Assembly (NCBI RefSeq): GCF_001553855.1
Contig: NZ_LQWV01000001.1
Location: 186,001-250,000, forward strand
DNA length: 64,000 nucleotides
Reading direction: 5' to 3'
Source: Streptococcus gordonii
GTDB taxonomy: Bacteria > Bacillota > Bacilli > Lactobacillales > Streptococcaceae
Below, in pieces: positions 16,268-25,444 of this stretch; position 1 is the stretch's first letter, and the number at the start of each line of letters is the position of its first letter. The notes under the pieces were generated by a model. It worked only from the letters and a program-made list of their open reading frames with translations. It was not told the origin of the DNA and searched no databases. Position numbers and translations under genes: made by a program.

Positions 16268-17551
16268 TTATTTTCCGCTTTCTATTTCCTTTTGAATACT
16301 AGGTAGGGCACTATCAATCTCTTGATTCTGCATCGCATTTTGAATCAGATAGTCCATCCGCTCCATCGTATGTTGATCTACTTCTAGACTGATATCAATG
16401 ATAGAGCGATTCATCATGCGATCCAACCTCTCAGAAGTCAAAGAATCCAAGCCAAAATCATCTGCCTGTAGGATTTCTCTAGACTGCTGACTTTTCACTA
16501 CAGATGGTAAGACCGAAGTCCCTTGAGATTTCTCAAATAGAGCCTGTTGGCTTTCTTTATCCTGCGACAACAAAAGCATAAATTCCCATGCCAGTTTTTC
16601 TTGACTGGTATTAGAAGACATGGCAAAGAGCGAAGTCTTGACCTGTGTTCCCATCACCTGATTGTTGGCCGTCGGCATTGGGATACAGGTCCAAGAAAAG
16701 CTAGAATATTTGGAAACATGGTAAGGATAGGGCTTGTAGGTCCGATACTGGGCCAGACTCATAGGATAGAAGGCCACCCTTCCCTCATCAAAGTCATTAG
16801 AAGTAACTTTATAGTGCCGACTGAGCATATCTAATTTGCTCATAAAGGACAGGGCTTGGTGCATCTCTGAGCTGTCTACATTGATGCCATATTTATTTGT
16901 CAGATGCCCACCATAAGCTACCAGAGCTTGCTGCCAAGTGTAATCTGTTATACCGTACTGATCCACCACACCATCGCCATTGGTGTCTTTGGTTACTTTC
17001 TTGCAAATCTCATAGAAATCCTCTAAAGTCCAGCCTGACTCAGGGATGCTAATTCCTTCTTTTTCAAGCAAGTCTTTATTGACACACATCATGATAGGAT
17101 TGCTCTCAACTGGAAGAGCATAGCTGACTCCCTGATATTGCCCAGCTTCATAAGCCACCGGATAAAATGCCTTTCGCTCATCATCCCGTAAGAGGGTGTC
17201 CAAGGATTTGAGAGCGCCAGTCGAAGCCAACACGCTAAAGTCGTTTTCCGGTACCATAAAGAGATCTGGTTGCTCGCCTTTCAAGACTTGCTCTGCCAGC
17301 CAGTCGGCGTAATCATCCTTGGGAATCCCGCTTTCATAAATGACCTTGACATGAGGATGCGTCTTTTCAAATTTTTTAATCAAGCTGTCTAAGATCTTGT
17401 TTTCCCGGCTGTTAGGCACACCCCAGCTAGAACCAGCATAAACACCGATACGCAGGATTTTTTCCTGAGCTGAAGCCCAAAAGACAAAAGCCAGAGCAAC
17501 AGATATGATCAGGACAACCAGTAGGGCCAAATGTCTCAGTCTCCACTTCAT
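16268..17551 (-). CDS. levT: Membrane-anchored sugar-binding protein (LevT-like)
   Basis: A 427-residue family 1 extracellular solute-binding protein (MalE-like fold: LRIGVYAGSSWG, VIYESGIPKDDYADWL, EQPDLFMVPE) with an N-terminal membrane helix (about 7-28) and no lipobox, so it is probably membrane-tethered. Its ATG overlaps the regulator stop (ATGA). By order (binding protein, kinase, regulator, binding protein, PTS) the locus matches the S. mutans LevQRST four-component system, in which two binding proteins assist the kinase in sensing fructose/mannose. No ABC transporter genes are nearby, which supports a sensor rather than a transport role. Confidence 0.8.
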   Translation of the reverse strand: MKWRLRHLALLVVLIISVALAFVFWASAQEKILRIGVYAGSSWGVPNSRENKILDSLIKKFEKTHPHVKVIYESGIPKDDYADWLAEQVLKGEQPDLFMVPENDFSVLASTGALKSLDTLLRDDERKAFYPVAYEAGQYQGVSYALPVESNPIMMCVNKDLLEKEGISIPESGWTLEDFYEICKKVTKDTNGDGVVDQYGITDYTWQQALVAYGGHLTNKYGINVDSSEMHQALSFMSKLDMLSRHYKVTSNDFDEGRVAFYPMSLAQYRTYKPYPYHVSKYSSFSWTCIPMPTANNQVMGTQVKTSLFAMSSNTSQEKLAWEFMLLLSQDKESQQALFEKSQGTSVLPSVVKSQQSREILQADDFGLDSLTSERLDRMMNRSIIDISLEVDQHTMERMDYLIQNAMQNQEIDSALPSIQKEIESGK

Positions 17552-18231
17552 TTGTCGCTTTCCTTACTAAAATCTCTCTGGGTAACCCCAGTCTGAACAG
17601 CCCAGATAGCCAGCTGGGTTCGGTCGCGCAAGTTGAGCTTGGCTAGGATACCTGACAGGTAATTTCGGACTGTCCCTTCTGATAGAAAGAGCTTGGCAGC
17701 AATTTCTTTATTAGAAATCCCAAAGCCAATCTGCTGGATAATCTTCCACTCCGTCCGGCTCATGTCCTCTATATTTTCCTCCGTCACTGTGATAGCAAAG
17801 TTGGACTGGGCCATCTGAGAAAAGATTTTGAAGACCTTGGTGGCAATATTGGGATTGATCATAGCTCCGCCTCGATAGACTGTCTGAATGGCTTCGTGAA
17901 GTTCTTCTGTCGAAACCCCTTTGAGAATATAACCAGACGCACCATATTTGAGAGCGGAGAAGATAAATTCATCGTCATCAAAGGTCGTCAGAATGATAAT
18001 CTTAACATCCGGATACTGCTCCTTGACAGCCTTGGTACAGAGAACACCGTCCATGACTGGCATGCGAATATCCATCAAAATCACATCTGGGCGCACTCGA
18101 TGAAGCTTTTCCAGCACTTCCTTGCCGTCTCCGACTGTCCCGACAACCTCAATATCTGCGTGGGCAGACAGGATAATTTGCAGAGATTCGCGAATCAAGG
18201 CCTGATCGTCTGCTATTAAAACCTTAATCAT
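17548..18231 (-). CDS. levR: NarL/LuxR-type response regulator (LevR-like)
   Basis: A 227-residue response regulator with an N-terminal receiver domain (acidic pocket D8/D9, phospho-acceptor D54 in VILMDIRMP, K near residue 104) and a C-terminal LuxR helix-turn-helix (about 165-220, EIAAKLFLSEGTVRNYLSGI). It is partner of the kinase encoded immediately upstream, which it overlaps by 8 bases with GGAGGAAG as ribosome site. Expected to activate the levDEFGX promoter. Confidence 0.9.
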   Translation of the reverse strand: MIKVLIADDQALIRESLQIILSAHADIEVVGTVGDGKEVLEKLHRVRPDVILMDIRMPVMDGVLCTKAVKEQYPDVKIIILTTFDDDEFIFSALKYGASGYILKGVSTEELHEAIQTVYRGGAMINPNIATKVFKIFSQMAQSNFAITVTEENIEDMSRTEWKIIQQIGFGISNKEIAAKLFLSEGTVRNYLSGILAKLNLRDRTQLAIWAVQTGVTQRDFSKESDK

Positions 18232-19540
18232 GTCTTCCTCCTATTTTTGGGATTTCGATATGCGTGTAGAAACCGTCCCGATTTTCAAATCGGACGCTTC
18301 CGCCAATAATCATTAGACGCTCCTGCATCTGCTTGAGGCCATAGCCGTAGCAGAGTTCATCAAAACCAACACCATCATCCTGAATGGTCATTACATAAGC
18401 TTCGTCTTCCTCCAATAGCTCAACCCAGATAGTCTTGGCATGGCCATGTCGGACAGAGTTGGTAATAGACTCCTGAATCACCCGGAAGACAATGTCTTCC
18501 TTGGCAATATCCAAGTCAATATTATCCCATTCGTAGCAGAGATGAATCTCCAAATTGGAGATAGCTTCATACTCACGGATAATCTTAATCAGAGCTTCCT
18601 TCAAAGTGTTATTTTCTAGAGCTCCCGGCCGCATTTTATTGAGCGAGCCTCGGACATCACGGATACCGTCTCGAACAACGACTGAAACATTATTGAGTTG
18701 CTCCTTAGCTCGGTTGGTATCAATATCGACCAAGACCTTGACCGCATCAATACCCGCTGAAATTCCTGTCAGGGCATGGCCCAATGTATCATGAATTTCT
18801 CTGGCAATCCGCTTTCGCTCTCGATCTTCTGCTATTTTCTCAGACAAGGCCAGATAAGAGTTCAACTCGCGATTGGCCTGAGAAGCCATGCGCAGCTCTT
18901 CCTCAATCCGATGACGCTCTGTAATAGCCGACAAGATATAGAAGAGCAAGGAAATCATAAAGACAACGATATTGAGGGAGTAGAGAAAGTTCTTACCAAA
19001 AAGCAGCAACAGCCGGACAGACTCTGGATAAAACCGAATATAGGTATCTAGAGAAGGCAACTTGATAAAGAGCGACATGAGGTCATAGTTGGACAAGAGC
19101 AGCATGCCAAAGCTCAAAATAATGAAAGAAAACCAGTACTTCTTGTCTTTGGAAGAATTGAACTCCTTAGAGCCATAGAAAATATCCGCAAACACTAAGA
19201 GAAGCAAGCCATTGTAGGATGAGTGCAAGACAGAAAAGATGACCAGCATAAGCAGGATTTCAATAATGGTCGCCTTGTCATAGACGGACAGCTGATTAGG
19301 GTGGCGCTCGCGATAGTACATGACCAAGAGCAGGCAGGCATACAAGCTAATTGATACCCAGAAAATCAAGCTGGGAGAGCCGGGAATGGCATCCAAACGC
19401 TCTAAAAGCGAGTGACTGAAGCCCTTAGCCGCCACATAGTTGGTCGCAAAGAGATAGATAGACGCATTATAGACAATGGCAACCAGATTGATGACCATCA
19501 GCGCTATTTTGCTGTAAAATATACTTTTTTGAGGTCTCAT
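18224..19540 (-). CDS. levS: Sensor histidine kinase, HisKA_3 type (LevS-like)
   Basis: A 438-residue kinase: about six N-terminal membrane helices, a coiled linker, a HisKA_3 dimerisation domain with phospho-acceptor H250 in RIAREIHDTLGHALTG, and an ATPase domain with the N-box QESITNSVRHGHA and DDGVGF. It phosphorylates the adjacent NarL-type regulator. The ATG at 19540 overlaps the upstream stop as TAATG; a GTG three codons earlier (19549) is an alternative. Its flanking binding proteins probably present sugar to the membrane domain, as proposed for LevQRST. Confidence 0.87.
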   Translation of the reverse strand: MRPQKSIFYSKIALMVINLVAIVYNASIYLFATNYVAAKGFSHSLLERLDAIPGSPSLIFWVSISLYACLLLVMYYRERHPNQLSVYDKATIIEILLMLVIFSVLHSSYNGLLLLVFADIFYGSKEFNSSKDKKYWFSFIILSFGMLLLSNYDLMSLFIKLPSLDTYIRFYPESVRLLLLFGKNFLYSLNIVVFMISLLFYILSAITERHRIEEELRMASQANRELNSYLALSEKIAEDRERKRIAREIHDTLGHALTGISAGIDAVKVLVDIDTNRAKEQLNNVSVVVRDGIRDVRGSLNKMRPGALENNTLKEALIKIIREYEAISNLEIHLCYEWDNIDLDIAKEDIVFRVIQESITNSVRHGHAKTIWVELLEEDEAYVMTIQDDGVGFDELCYGYGLKQMQERLMIIGGSVRFENRDGFYTHIEIPKIGGRHD

Positions 19541-20520
19541 TATTGCCACCCTGTAACTGTGTATTGACTGATATTATCCCTATTAACCAGATGAACTGGA
19601 ATCAGATATTGGCTGTCGTAGGATTTCCCTTCCTTCATCAGCTCAATTACCTGCGCCACCTTGCGTCCCATCTGAATGGGCGATTGGGCCACGGTCCCCT
19701 CTATATCGTTTGTTGTAGCCAAAAAGTTTTTGATATCTGGTGAGCCATCCACGCCATAAATAGAAAGCTTTCGGTTCAAGCCGTTATTTTTAATAGCCGC
19801 TAGGGCACCAATCGCTGCCCGATCATTGAGAGCCATGACCACATTAAAGTCCATTCCTTCATCTAAGGCACTTTTTACTTGAGGCATTGCTTCTTCAGTC
19901 TGGCCAAGCGTCTCTTTTTGGGAAACAATCTTGTAACGAGGTTGATCTTTTATTGTCTCTACAAAACCTCGAATGCGGTCCATAGCAGAAACTGCATTTC
20001 GATGTTCTAGCAGAAGGATATTCGCAGCTGGCAAACGTTTCATCATATCTTTAGCAATTAAAACACCAGCTTGGTAATTATCTGAAACAATTGTCGTATC
20101 GACTGCCACTTCCTTGCTGACTGGCGCATCCACTACGATGATTTTAATCCCAGCTTTCTTGGCCTTTTGAAGAGAAGAAATGATACTTGGACTATTACTC
20201 TTCACCGGATTAATCACAATGACATCTACCTTTTCTCGGACGAAAAAGTCAATCTGTTGGCTCTGCTTGCCCTCATCCAGCTCAGGATCTCGAACATAGA
20301 GCCGACTCCCCTGCTGATTAGTTTTTTTCTCTAACTCCGCATTCAAGGTCTTGTAAAAGTCGTTATTCATGGTCATGTAGGTCACCCCAATCTTGACCTG
20401 TTTTGGATCTGGAAGAATCCCCTTAAAATACACAAAAGATAAAGCCAGTACAAGTAGAGCTAAGAGGGGCCACAAAGTATTTTTAAAATGAATATGACTT
20501 CTTTGCTTTTCTGTTTTCAC
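19540..20520 (-). CDS. levQ: Membrane-anchored sugar-binding protein, RbsB fold (LevQ-like)
   Basis: A 326-residue periplasmic-binding-protein family protein of the LacI/RbsB type (QVKIGVTYMTMNNDFY, KVDVIVINPVKS, IYGVDGSPD) with an N-terminal membrane anchor (about 13-33) and no lipobox. The start is GTG at 20520 with a weak GGGGG ribosome site. First gene of the sensor operon, it has a promoter at 20571-20598. There is no permease or ATPase nearby, so a sensory role with the kinase is likely. Confidence 0.8.
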   Translation of the reverse strand: MKTEKQRSHIHFKNTLWPLLALLVLALSFVYFKGILPDPKQVKIGVTYMTMNNDFYKTLNAELEKKTNQQGSRLYVRDPELDEGKQSQQIDFFVREKVDVIVINPVKSNSPSIISSLQKAKKAGIKIIVVDAPVSKEVAVDTTIVSDNYQAGVLIAKDMMKRLPAANILLLEHRNAVSAMDRIRGFVETIKDQPRYKIVSQKETLGQTEEAMPQVKSALDEGMDFNVVMALNDRAAIGALAAIKNNGLNRKLSIYGVDGSPDIKNFLATTNDIEGTVAQSPIQMGRKVAQVIELMKEGKSYDSQYLIPVHLVNRDNISQYTVTGWQ

Positions 20521-20570
20521 TACTATTTATACCCCCAATCTATCTAGTAGGCTACACTTATATACAGAAT

Positions 20571-20598
20571 TATTATATTACAAAGCGAGAAAAAATCA
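20571..20598 (-). promoter_or_regulatory. Promoter of the levQ-S-R-T operon
   Basis: Minus strand TTGATT (20593-20598), 16-base spacer, TATAAT (20571-20576), about 45 bases ahead of the GTG start. Confidence 0.7.
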
Positions 20599-20681
20599 AA
20601 ATCTACTCTAAAAAGCCAACTATCCTTTCATCGCTAAAATCAAAATTTTTCTATACTTCCAATCTAGTCTTCCCCACTAAA

Positions 20682-20715
20682 AGAGCCCCATGACCAAAAT
20701 AGAATCATGGAGCTT
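20682..20715 (-). terminator. pepA terminator
   Basis: Minus strand AGCTCCATGA / TCATGGGGCT hairpin followed by CTTTT, 60 bases after the pepA stop. Nothing else was recognised between 20599 and 20775. Confidence 0.7.
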
Positions 20716-20775
20716 CAGGTAACTGCGGCGTTGTTTTATTGACTGATTGCAGTTTCACAAAAAATAATTATCAGT

Positions 20776-21843
20776 TTAGTAATTTTTAATCAAATCGACT
20801 GTTGAACGATCTAACTTCTTCACAATTGCTTGCAAGAATGCCTGAGCTTGTAAGAAGTCATCCATTGCATAGAGTGTTTGATGGGAGTGGATATAACGAG
20901 CGCAAACTCCGATAGTTGTAGATGGAACACCACCGTTTTGGAGATGAGCTGCACCAGCGTCTGTTCCACCTTTTGCACAATAGTATTGGTACTTAATACC
21001 AGCTTCTTCAGCTGTAGTAAGCAGGAAGTCTTTCATATTAGGCAGCATGAGATGACCAGGGTCGAAGAAACGAATCAGCGTTCCGTCACCAATAGCACCT
21101 TGACCACCATATACATCACCAGCTGGAGAACAGTCTACAGCAAAGAACAATTCAGGCTCAAATTTAGTTGTTGAAGCGTGAGCTCCACGCAAACCAACTT
21201 CTTCTTGGACATTAGCACCGACATATAGCTCATTACCCAAAGCTTGACCTGATAAGGCCTGAGCCAGTTCGCTGACCATGAGAACCCCGTAACGGTTATC
21301 CCAAGATTTGGAAATAACATTTTTACCATTAGCTGTTAAAATAGCTGAGCTATCTGGCACAATAGCATCTCCTGGACGAATTCCAAAACTTTCTGCTTCT
21401 TCCTTATTGGCAAATCCACCGTCAAAGACAATATCGCTCACTTGTGGCAGGGTTGGTGTCCCACCAGCTCCACGTAGGAAGTGAGGTGGAACAGAGCCAG
21501 AAATCACTGGAATTTCCCGACCTTCTCTAGTAAACAATTTGAAGCGCTGACTGCTTACCACAAGAGGATTCCAACCACCGATTTCAACTACACGAAAAGT
21601 ACCGTCTGCTTTAATCTCACTGACCAAGAAACCAACTTCATCCATATGAGAGGCCACTAAAACTCGAGGTGCATCTGCTAGGTTCGAATGCTTGATACCA
21701 AAGAGGCCACCCAAGCCATCTGTCACCATTTCATCCACATGCGGAGTCATTTTCTCCCGCAAATAAGTCCTTACAGGACCTTCATGAGCTGAGATTGCAG
21801 AAATCTCAGTTACTTCTTTGATTTTTGAAAATAAGTCTGTCAT
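20776..21843 (-). CDS. pepA: Glutamyl aminopeptidase (M42 family)
   Basis: A 355-residue M42 metallo-aminopeptidase that removes N-terminal Glu/Asp from peptides in the cytoplasm. Metal-binding and catalytic motifs are visible: LVASHMDEVGFLV, SWDNRYGV, NVQEEVGLRGA (catalytic Glu pair), FAVDCSPAGD and the C-terminal RYIHSHQT. Length is typical. It is transcribed alone, divergently from the DUF4651 operon. Confidence 0.94.
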   Translation of the reverse strand: MTDLFSKIKEVTEISAISAHEGPVRTYLREKMTPHVDEMVTDGLGGLFGIKHSNLADAPRVLVASHMDEVGFLVSEIKADGTFRVVEIGGWNPLVVSSQRFKLFTREGREIPVISGSVPPHFLRGAGGTPTLPQVSDIVFDGGFANKEEAESFGIRPGDAIVPDSSAILTANGKNVISKSWDNRYGVLMVSELAQALSGQALGNELYVGANVQEEVGLRGAHASTTKFEPELFFAVDCSPAGDVYGGQGAIGDGTLIRFFDPGHLMLPNMKDFLLTTAEEAGIKYQYYCAKGGTDAGAAHLQNGGVPSTTIGVCARYIHSHQTLYAMDDFLQAQAFLQAIVKKLDRSTVDLIKNY

Positions 21844-21988
21844 ATTTACCTTCTTTCTGCCCCCTATTTTATCACTTTTTGGGAAAGATAGGTAGCAAAA
21901 GCCTAACTCTCTACAGGAGAAATATCCAAGTAAAAAAATTTCAGTTAAGTCCTCTCGCTTGTCAATTTCTCCTTTTCTATCTTGGCCA

Positions 21989-22017
21989 TTGTTCCCCCTT
22001 CTTTTTTGTGTTAAAAT
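21989..22017 (+). promoter_or_regulatory. Promoter of the DUF4651-thioredoxin-ytpR operon
   Basis: TTGTTC (21989-21994), 17-base spacer, TAAAAT (22012-22017) with an extended TGT upstream of the -10. The predicted mRNA starts at or next to the ATG at 22024, so the leader would be almost absent. Confidence 0.5.
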
Positions 22018-22023
22018 ATTGTC

Positions 22024-22308
22024 ATGAAAGCTAAAAAAATCATTTTAACAACAGCTGCTCTTCTTGGAGCAGGAAGTCTTGCCTTGGGCGCGCGAAAAGT
22101 CGTCAAAGAACAACAGCTAGCCAAAAAGAGAGAAGAGATTATTCAACTGGTCCGTAGCTTCTTTGCTAGTCAAGGACAGATTGCCACGGTCTATGTGCAA
22201 CTCTATGAGTCCAGCGAAGATACACTGGTTGGTGGAGTAGTCCTTGAAGATGACCGCCACCTTACCTTTGTCTACGAAAACGGCCAGCTAACTTATGAGG
22301 AAGAATGA
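22024..22308 (+). CDS. DUF4651 small anchored protein
   Basis: A 94-residue protein with an N-terminal hydrophobic anchor (about 5-22, with GAGSLALGARKVVKE) and a small alpha/beta domain. It matches the streptococcal DUF4651 pattern as I remember it; function unknown. It overlaps the following thioredoxin-like gene (ATGA/ATGATG), which suggests translational coupling and a shared process. No clear Shine-Dalgarno precedes the ATG. Confidence 0.75.
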   Translation: MKAKKIILTTAALLGAGSLALGARKVVKEQQLAKKREEIIQLVRSFFASQGQIATVYVQLYESSEDTLVGGVVLEDDRHLTFVYENGQLTYEEE

Positions 22309-22625
22309 TGATTATTCCTGAAAATATAGAAGAATTGGCAACTTACGTTCAGTCAGAGGGGAGGACTGTCTTCTTTTTCACAGCAGACTGGTGTGGAGAC
22401 TGTCATTTCATCCAGCCCTCCCTACCAGAGATTGAGGCAAGGAATCCAAATTTCACCTTCATCCAAGTAGACCGCGATGCCTATCTCGATCTTGCTAAAC
22501 GCTGGGATGTCTATGGGATTCCTAGTTTGGTTGTACTGGAAAAGGGACACGAAATAGGTCGGTTGGTCAATCGCAATCGAAAAACCAAGTCTGAAATCAA
22601 TGATTTTTTAGCGTCATTAAACTAA
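22305..22625 (+). CDS. Thioredoxin-like protein
   Basis: A 106-residue thioredoxin fold with the active-site motif WCGDC (instead of WCGPC) in FFTADWCGDCHFIQPSLPE and the cis-proline segment YGIPSLVVLEKG. There is no signal peptide, so it is cytoplasmic. It is probably a thiol-disulfide oxidoreductase or redox-sensing partner. Start at the first ATG (22305) or the adjacent one (22308) cannot be separated; GAGGAAGA is the ribosome site. It lies in an operon between DUF4651 and ytpR. Confidence 0.87.
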   Translation: MMIIPENIEELATYVQSEGRTVFFFTADWCGDCHFIQPSLPEIEARNPNFTFIQVDRDAYLDLAKRWDVYGIPSLVVLEKGHEIGRLVNRNRKTKSEINDFLASLN

Positions 22626-22641
22626 TCAAATGGAGAAAAGA

Positions 22642-23268
22642 ATGATTTTTACTTATAACAAAGAATTTGTTGGCGATGTTTTGATGGTGATTGTTGCCAA
22701 CAACGAAGATGCAAAACTTTCTGTTGAACGCAAAGGAAATGTTGCTCGTATTTTCCGACAAGATACAGCCGAAACCGTAGCTTGGAACATTTTCCAAGTA
22801 TCAGATATTCTTAATATCCAACAAAACGGTCAAATCTTCCTTACTGACGAAGAGGTTGCCTTGCTCAACCAAGAGTTGGCTAAAGAAGGCTTCTCTGAAA
22901 CTCTGATCAATGATCTCCGACCGAAATTTGTCGTCGGAGAAATCGTCGAAATGATTGCTCATCCAGATAGTGACCATCTCAACATCTGTCAAGTACAGGT
23001 CGCAGCAGATAAGACTCTTCAAATCGTAGCCGGTGCCCCCAATGCTCGAGTAGGTCTCAAAACAATCGTTGCCCTTCCTGGCGCTATGATGCCTAAGGGA
23101 AACCTTATCTTTCCTGGTGAACTACGGGGTGAGAAAAGTTTTGGTATGATGTGCAGTCCACGTGAATTGCAATTACCAAACGCTCCTCAAAAACGTGGCA
23201 TTATCGAATTAGCCGACTCTGAAGTCGTCGGAACTGCGTTTGATCCAGCAAAACATTGGCAAGGGTAA
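22642..23268 (+). CDS. ytpR: YtpR-family tRNA-binding protein
   Basis: A 208-residue protein whose second half is an EMAP/Trbp111-type OB fold (FVVGEIVEMIAHPDSDHLNICQ through RGEKSFGMMCSPREL), the domain also found at the N-terminus of the PheRS beta chain. The N-terminal half is a DUF4479-type domain. It probably binds structured RNA such as tRNA; the cellular role is not established. The start at 22642 is chosen because GGAG lies 6 bases upstream. Last gene of the operon, it is closed by a strong terminator. Confidence 0.9.
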   Translation: MIFTYNKEFVGDVLMVIVANNEDAKLSVERKGNVARIFRQDTAETVAWNIFQVSDILNIQQNGQIFLTDEEVALLNQELAKEGFSETLINDLRPKFVVGEIVEMIAHPDSDHLNICQVQVAADKTLQIVAGAPNARVGLKTIVALPGAMMPKGNLIFPGELRGEKSFGMMCSPRELQLPNAPQKRGIIELADSEVVGTAFDPAKHWQG

Positions 23269-23295
23269 AAAAATCGTGATTTTCACGATTTTTTT
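23267..23295 (+). terminator. ytpR terminator
   Basis: AAAAAATCGTGA-TTT-TCACGATTTTTT immediately at the ytpR stop codon, with its A-run overlapping the TAA. Confidence 0.85.
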
Positions 23296-23303
23296 CTTTC
23301 TCT

Positions 23304-23311
23304 TCCGAATA
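23304..23311 (+). promoter_or_regulatory. cin-box (ComX/SigX promoter) of ssbB
   Basis: TCCGAATA matches the streptococcal competence box TACGAATA at 7 of 8 positions and has a T-rich tract upstream. It lies only 20 bases before the ssbB ATG, giving a leader just long enough for AGGAGG. Confidence 0.65.
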
Positions 23312-23331
23312 AATAAGTAGGAGGAAATTAT

Positions 23332-23727
23332 ATGTACAATAAAGTCATTATTATCGGTCGTTTGACGGCCACACCAGAATTGCACAAAACTAGCAATGAA
23401 AAATCTGTCACACGCGCAACAATTGCTGTTAACCGTCGTTTTAAGGATCAAAACGGTGAACGCGAAGCAGACTTTATCAATATTGTCCTTTGGGGCAAAT
23501 TGGCTGAGACTCTAGCTAGTTATGCCAGCAAAGGAAGCTTGATCTCTCTGGACGGCGAACTACGGACCCGTCGTTATGAAAAAGACGGTGTGACTCACTA
23601 TGTCACAGAAGTCCTTGGACATGGTTTCCAGCTTCTTGAAAGTCGTGCCCAGCGGGCTATTCGTGAAAATAATTCTGGAGCCGATTTGGCTGACCTAGTC
23701 TTGGAAGAAGAGGAGCTTCCTTTCTAA
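23332..23727 (+). CDS. ssbB: Competence-type single-stranded DNA-binding protein SsbB
   Basis: A 131-residue SSB consisting of the OB fold ([39 protein letters not shown]) with almost no linker and the acidic tip LVLEEEELPF. In S. pneumoniae this short paralogue (SsbB/CilA) protects internalised single-stranded DNA during transformation. Size, short tail and a cin-box-like promoter support that role. AGGAGG precedes the ATG and a terminator follows. Confidence 0.9.
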   Translation: MYNKVIIIGRLTATPELHKTSNEKSVTRATIAVNRRFKDQNGEREADFINIVLWGKLAETLASYASKGSLISLDGELRTRRYEKDGVTHYVTEVLGHGFQLLESRAQRAIRENNSGADLADLVLEEEELPF

Positions 23728-23758
23728 AACTCCCACTTTTCCTTTCTTTTCTATTAAG

Positions 23759-23787
23759 AACCTTGGCTGAATAGCCTTGGTTTTTTT
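23759..23787 (+). terminator. ssbB terminator
   Basis: AACC-TT-GGCT-gaat-AGCC-TT-GGTT stem with an internal mismatch, then a T-run. Confidence 0.75.
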
Positions 23788-23876
23788 ATTGTTCTATTTA
23801 AAATTTTTTCTTCTGATTGGTTCTTTTTATTTGTCCTCAGATACTACTTTTGCTCCCCAAAATGTCTCTTTTTTGT

Positions 23877-23882
23877 TATAAT
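23877..23882 (+). promoter_or_regulatory. Extended -10 promoter of the DUF1846 gene
   Basis: TGTTATAAT (TGN-TATAAT) 18 bases ahead of the ATG at 23900; no convincing -35, as is usual for extended -10 promoters. Confidence 0.6.
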
Positions 23883-23899
23883 GCTTAGCAGAGGTAAAA

Positions 23900-25390
23900 A
23901 TGAAAATGAAAAAAATTGCTTTTGATTCTGACAAATACTTAAACCTGCAGCGCGACCATATCTTGGAGCGCATTAATCAATTTGAGGGCAAATTGTACAT
24001 GGAATTCGGCGGTAAAATGCTGGAAGACTTCCATGCTGCCCGTGTCCTGCCAGGCTATGAGCCGGACAATAAAATCAGACTACTCAAAGAGCTCAAGGAC
24101 CAAGTAGAGATTGTCATTGCTATCAATGCCAACAACATTGAACACTCTAAGGCGCGTGGCGATTTGGGCATTTCCTACGACCAGGAAGTGCTGCGACTAA
24201 TCGATACATTTAACGAGCTGGATATTTATGTAGGCTCAGTGGTCATCACCCAGTATTCCGGTCAGCCAGCAGCTGACCTCTTCCGCAGCCAGCTGGAAAA
24301 GAATGGCATCGCCTCCTACATCCACTACCCAATTAAGGGCTATCCGACCGACATGGACCATATCATCTCGCCTGAAGGTATGGGGAAAAACGACTACATC
24401 AAAACCAGCCGTAATCTAGTCGTAGTAACCGCACCTGGTCCTGGTTCTGGTAAATTGGCAACTTGCTTGTCCAATATGTACCACGACCAAATCAATGGTA
24501 TCAAATCAGGCTACGCCAAGTTTGAAACCTTCCCCGTTTGGAATCTGCCCCTACACCATCCGGTCAATTTAGCTTATGAGGCAGCGACGGCAGACCTCGA
24601 CGATGTCAACATGATTGATCCTTTCCACCTGCAAACCTACGGAAAAACCACAGTCAACTACAACCGTGATATCGAAATTTTCCCAGTCCTCAAGCGTATG
24701 CTGGAGCGCATCCTAGGCAAATCACCTTATGCTTCTCCAACGGACATGGGCGTCAACATGGTCGGCTTTGCCATTGTAGATAATGATGCGGCTATCGAGG
24801 CATCTCAACAAGAAATCATCCGTCGCTACTACCAGACGATTCTGGACTTCAAGGCAGAGCGCGTTTCTGAATCTGCTGTCAAGAAAATCGAACTCTTGAT
24901 GAATGACCTAGGCATCACACCGCTGGACCGTAAGGTAACAGTTGCTGCGCGTGCCAAGGCTGAAAGCACTGGTGAGCCAGCTCTAGCCTTGGAATTGCCA
25001 AACGGTGAAATCGTAACTGGTAAAACCTCTGAACTCTTTGGTCCTACGGCTGCTGTATTGATTAATGCCATTAAGAAATTAGCCCATATTGCTAAAGAAA
25101 CCAAGCTGATTGAGCCTGAGTATGTCAAGCCAATCCAAGGCCTGAAAATCAATCATCTGGGCAGCCGCAATCCGCGCCTCCACTCAAACGAAATCTTGAT
25201 GGCTCTAGCTATCACAGCCATGGAAAATCAAGATGCTGCGCATGCTATGCAACAACTCGGCAATCTCAAGGGCAGCGAGGCCCACTCCACCGTCACTCTG
25301 ACTGATGAAGACAAAAACGTCCTGCGCAAACTAGGCATCCATGTTACAATGGACCCCGTTTACCAGTATGATCGACTTTATAGAAAATAA
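23900..25390 (+). CDS. DUF1846 domain-containing protein
   Basis: A 496-residue protein of the DUF1846 family ([56 protein letters not shown]). Length and conservation are typical of Firmicutes homologues. Members have an N-terminal Rossmann-like region with a glycine-rich PGPGSGK loop; their biochemical role is not known to me. GAGG lies five bases from the first ATG; a second ATG two codons later (MKKIAFD) is also possible. It is monocistronic, with its own promoter and terminator. Confidence 0.9.
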   Translation: MKMKKIAFDSDKYLNLQRDHILERINQFEGKLYMEFGGKMLEDFHAARVLPGYEPDNKIRLLKELKDQVEIVIAINANNIEHSKARGDLGISYDQEVLRLIDTFNELDIYVGSVVITQYSGQPAADLFRSQLEKNGIASYIHYPIKGYPTDMDHIISPEGMGKNDYIKTSRNLVVVTAPGPGSGKLATCLSNMYHDQINGIKSGYAKFETFPVWNLPLHHPVNLAYEAATADLDDVNMIDPFHLQTYGKTTVNYNRDIEIFPVLKRMLERILGKSPYASPTDMGVNMVGFAIVDNDAAIEASQQEIIRRYYQTILDFKAERVSESAVKKIELLMNDLGITPLDRKVTVAARAKAESTGEPALALELPNGEIVTGKTSELFGPTAAVLINAIKKLAHIAKETKLIEPEYVKPIQGLKINHLGSRNPRLHSNEILMALAITAMENQDAAHAMQQLGNLKGSEAHSTVTLTDEDKNVLRKLGIHVTMDPVYQYDRLYRK

Positions 25391-25419
25391 AAAACAAGCT
25401 CTGTTAAAAGCTTGTTGAG

Positions 25420-25444
25420 AAAGCTGGCTCTGCCAGCTTTTTTT
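25420..25444 (+). terminator. Terminator after the DUF1846 gene
   Basis: AAAGCTGGC-TCT-GCCAGCTTT followed by TTTT; its tail overlaps the last codon of the convergent membrane protein gene. A second stem, ACAAGC/GCTTGT, lies just upstream. Confidence 0.85.
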
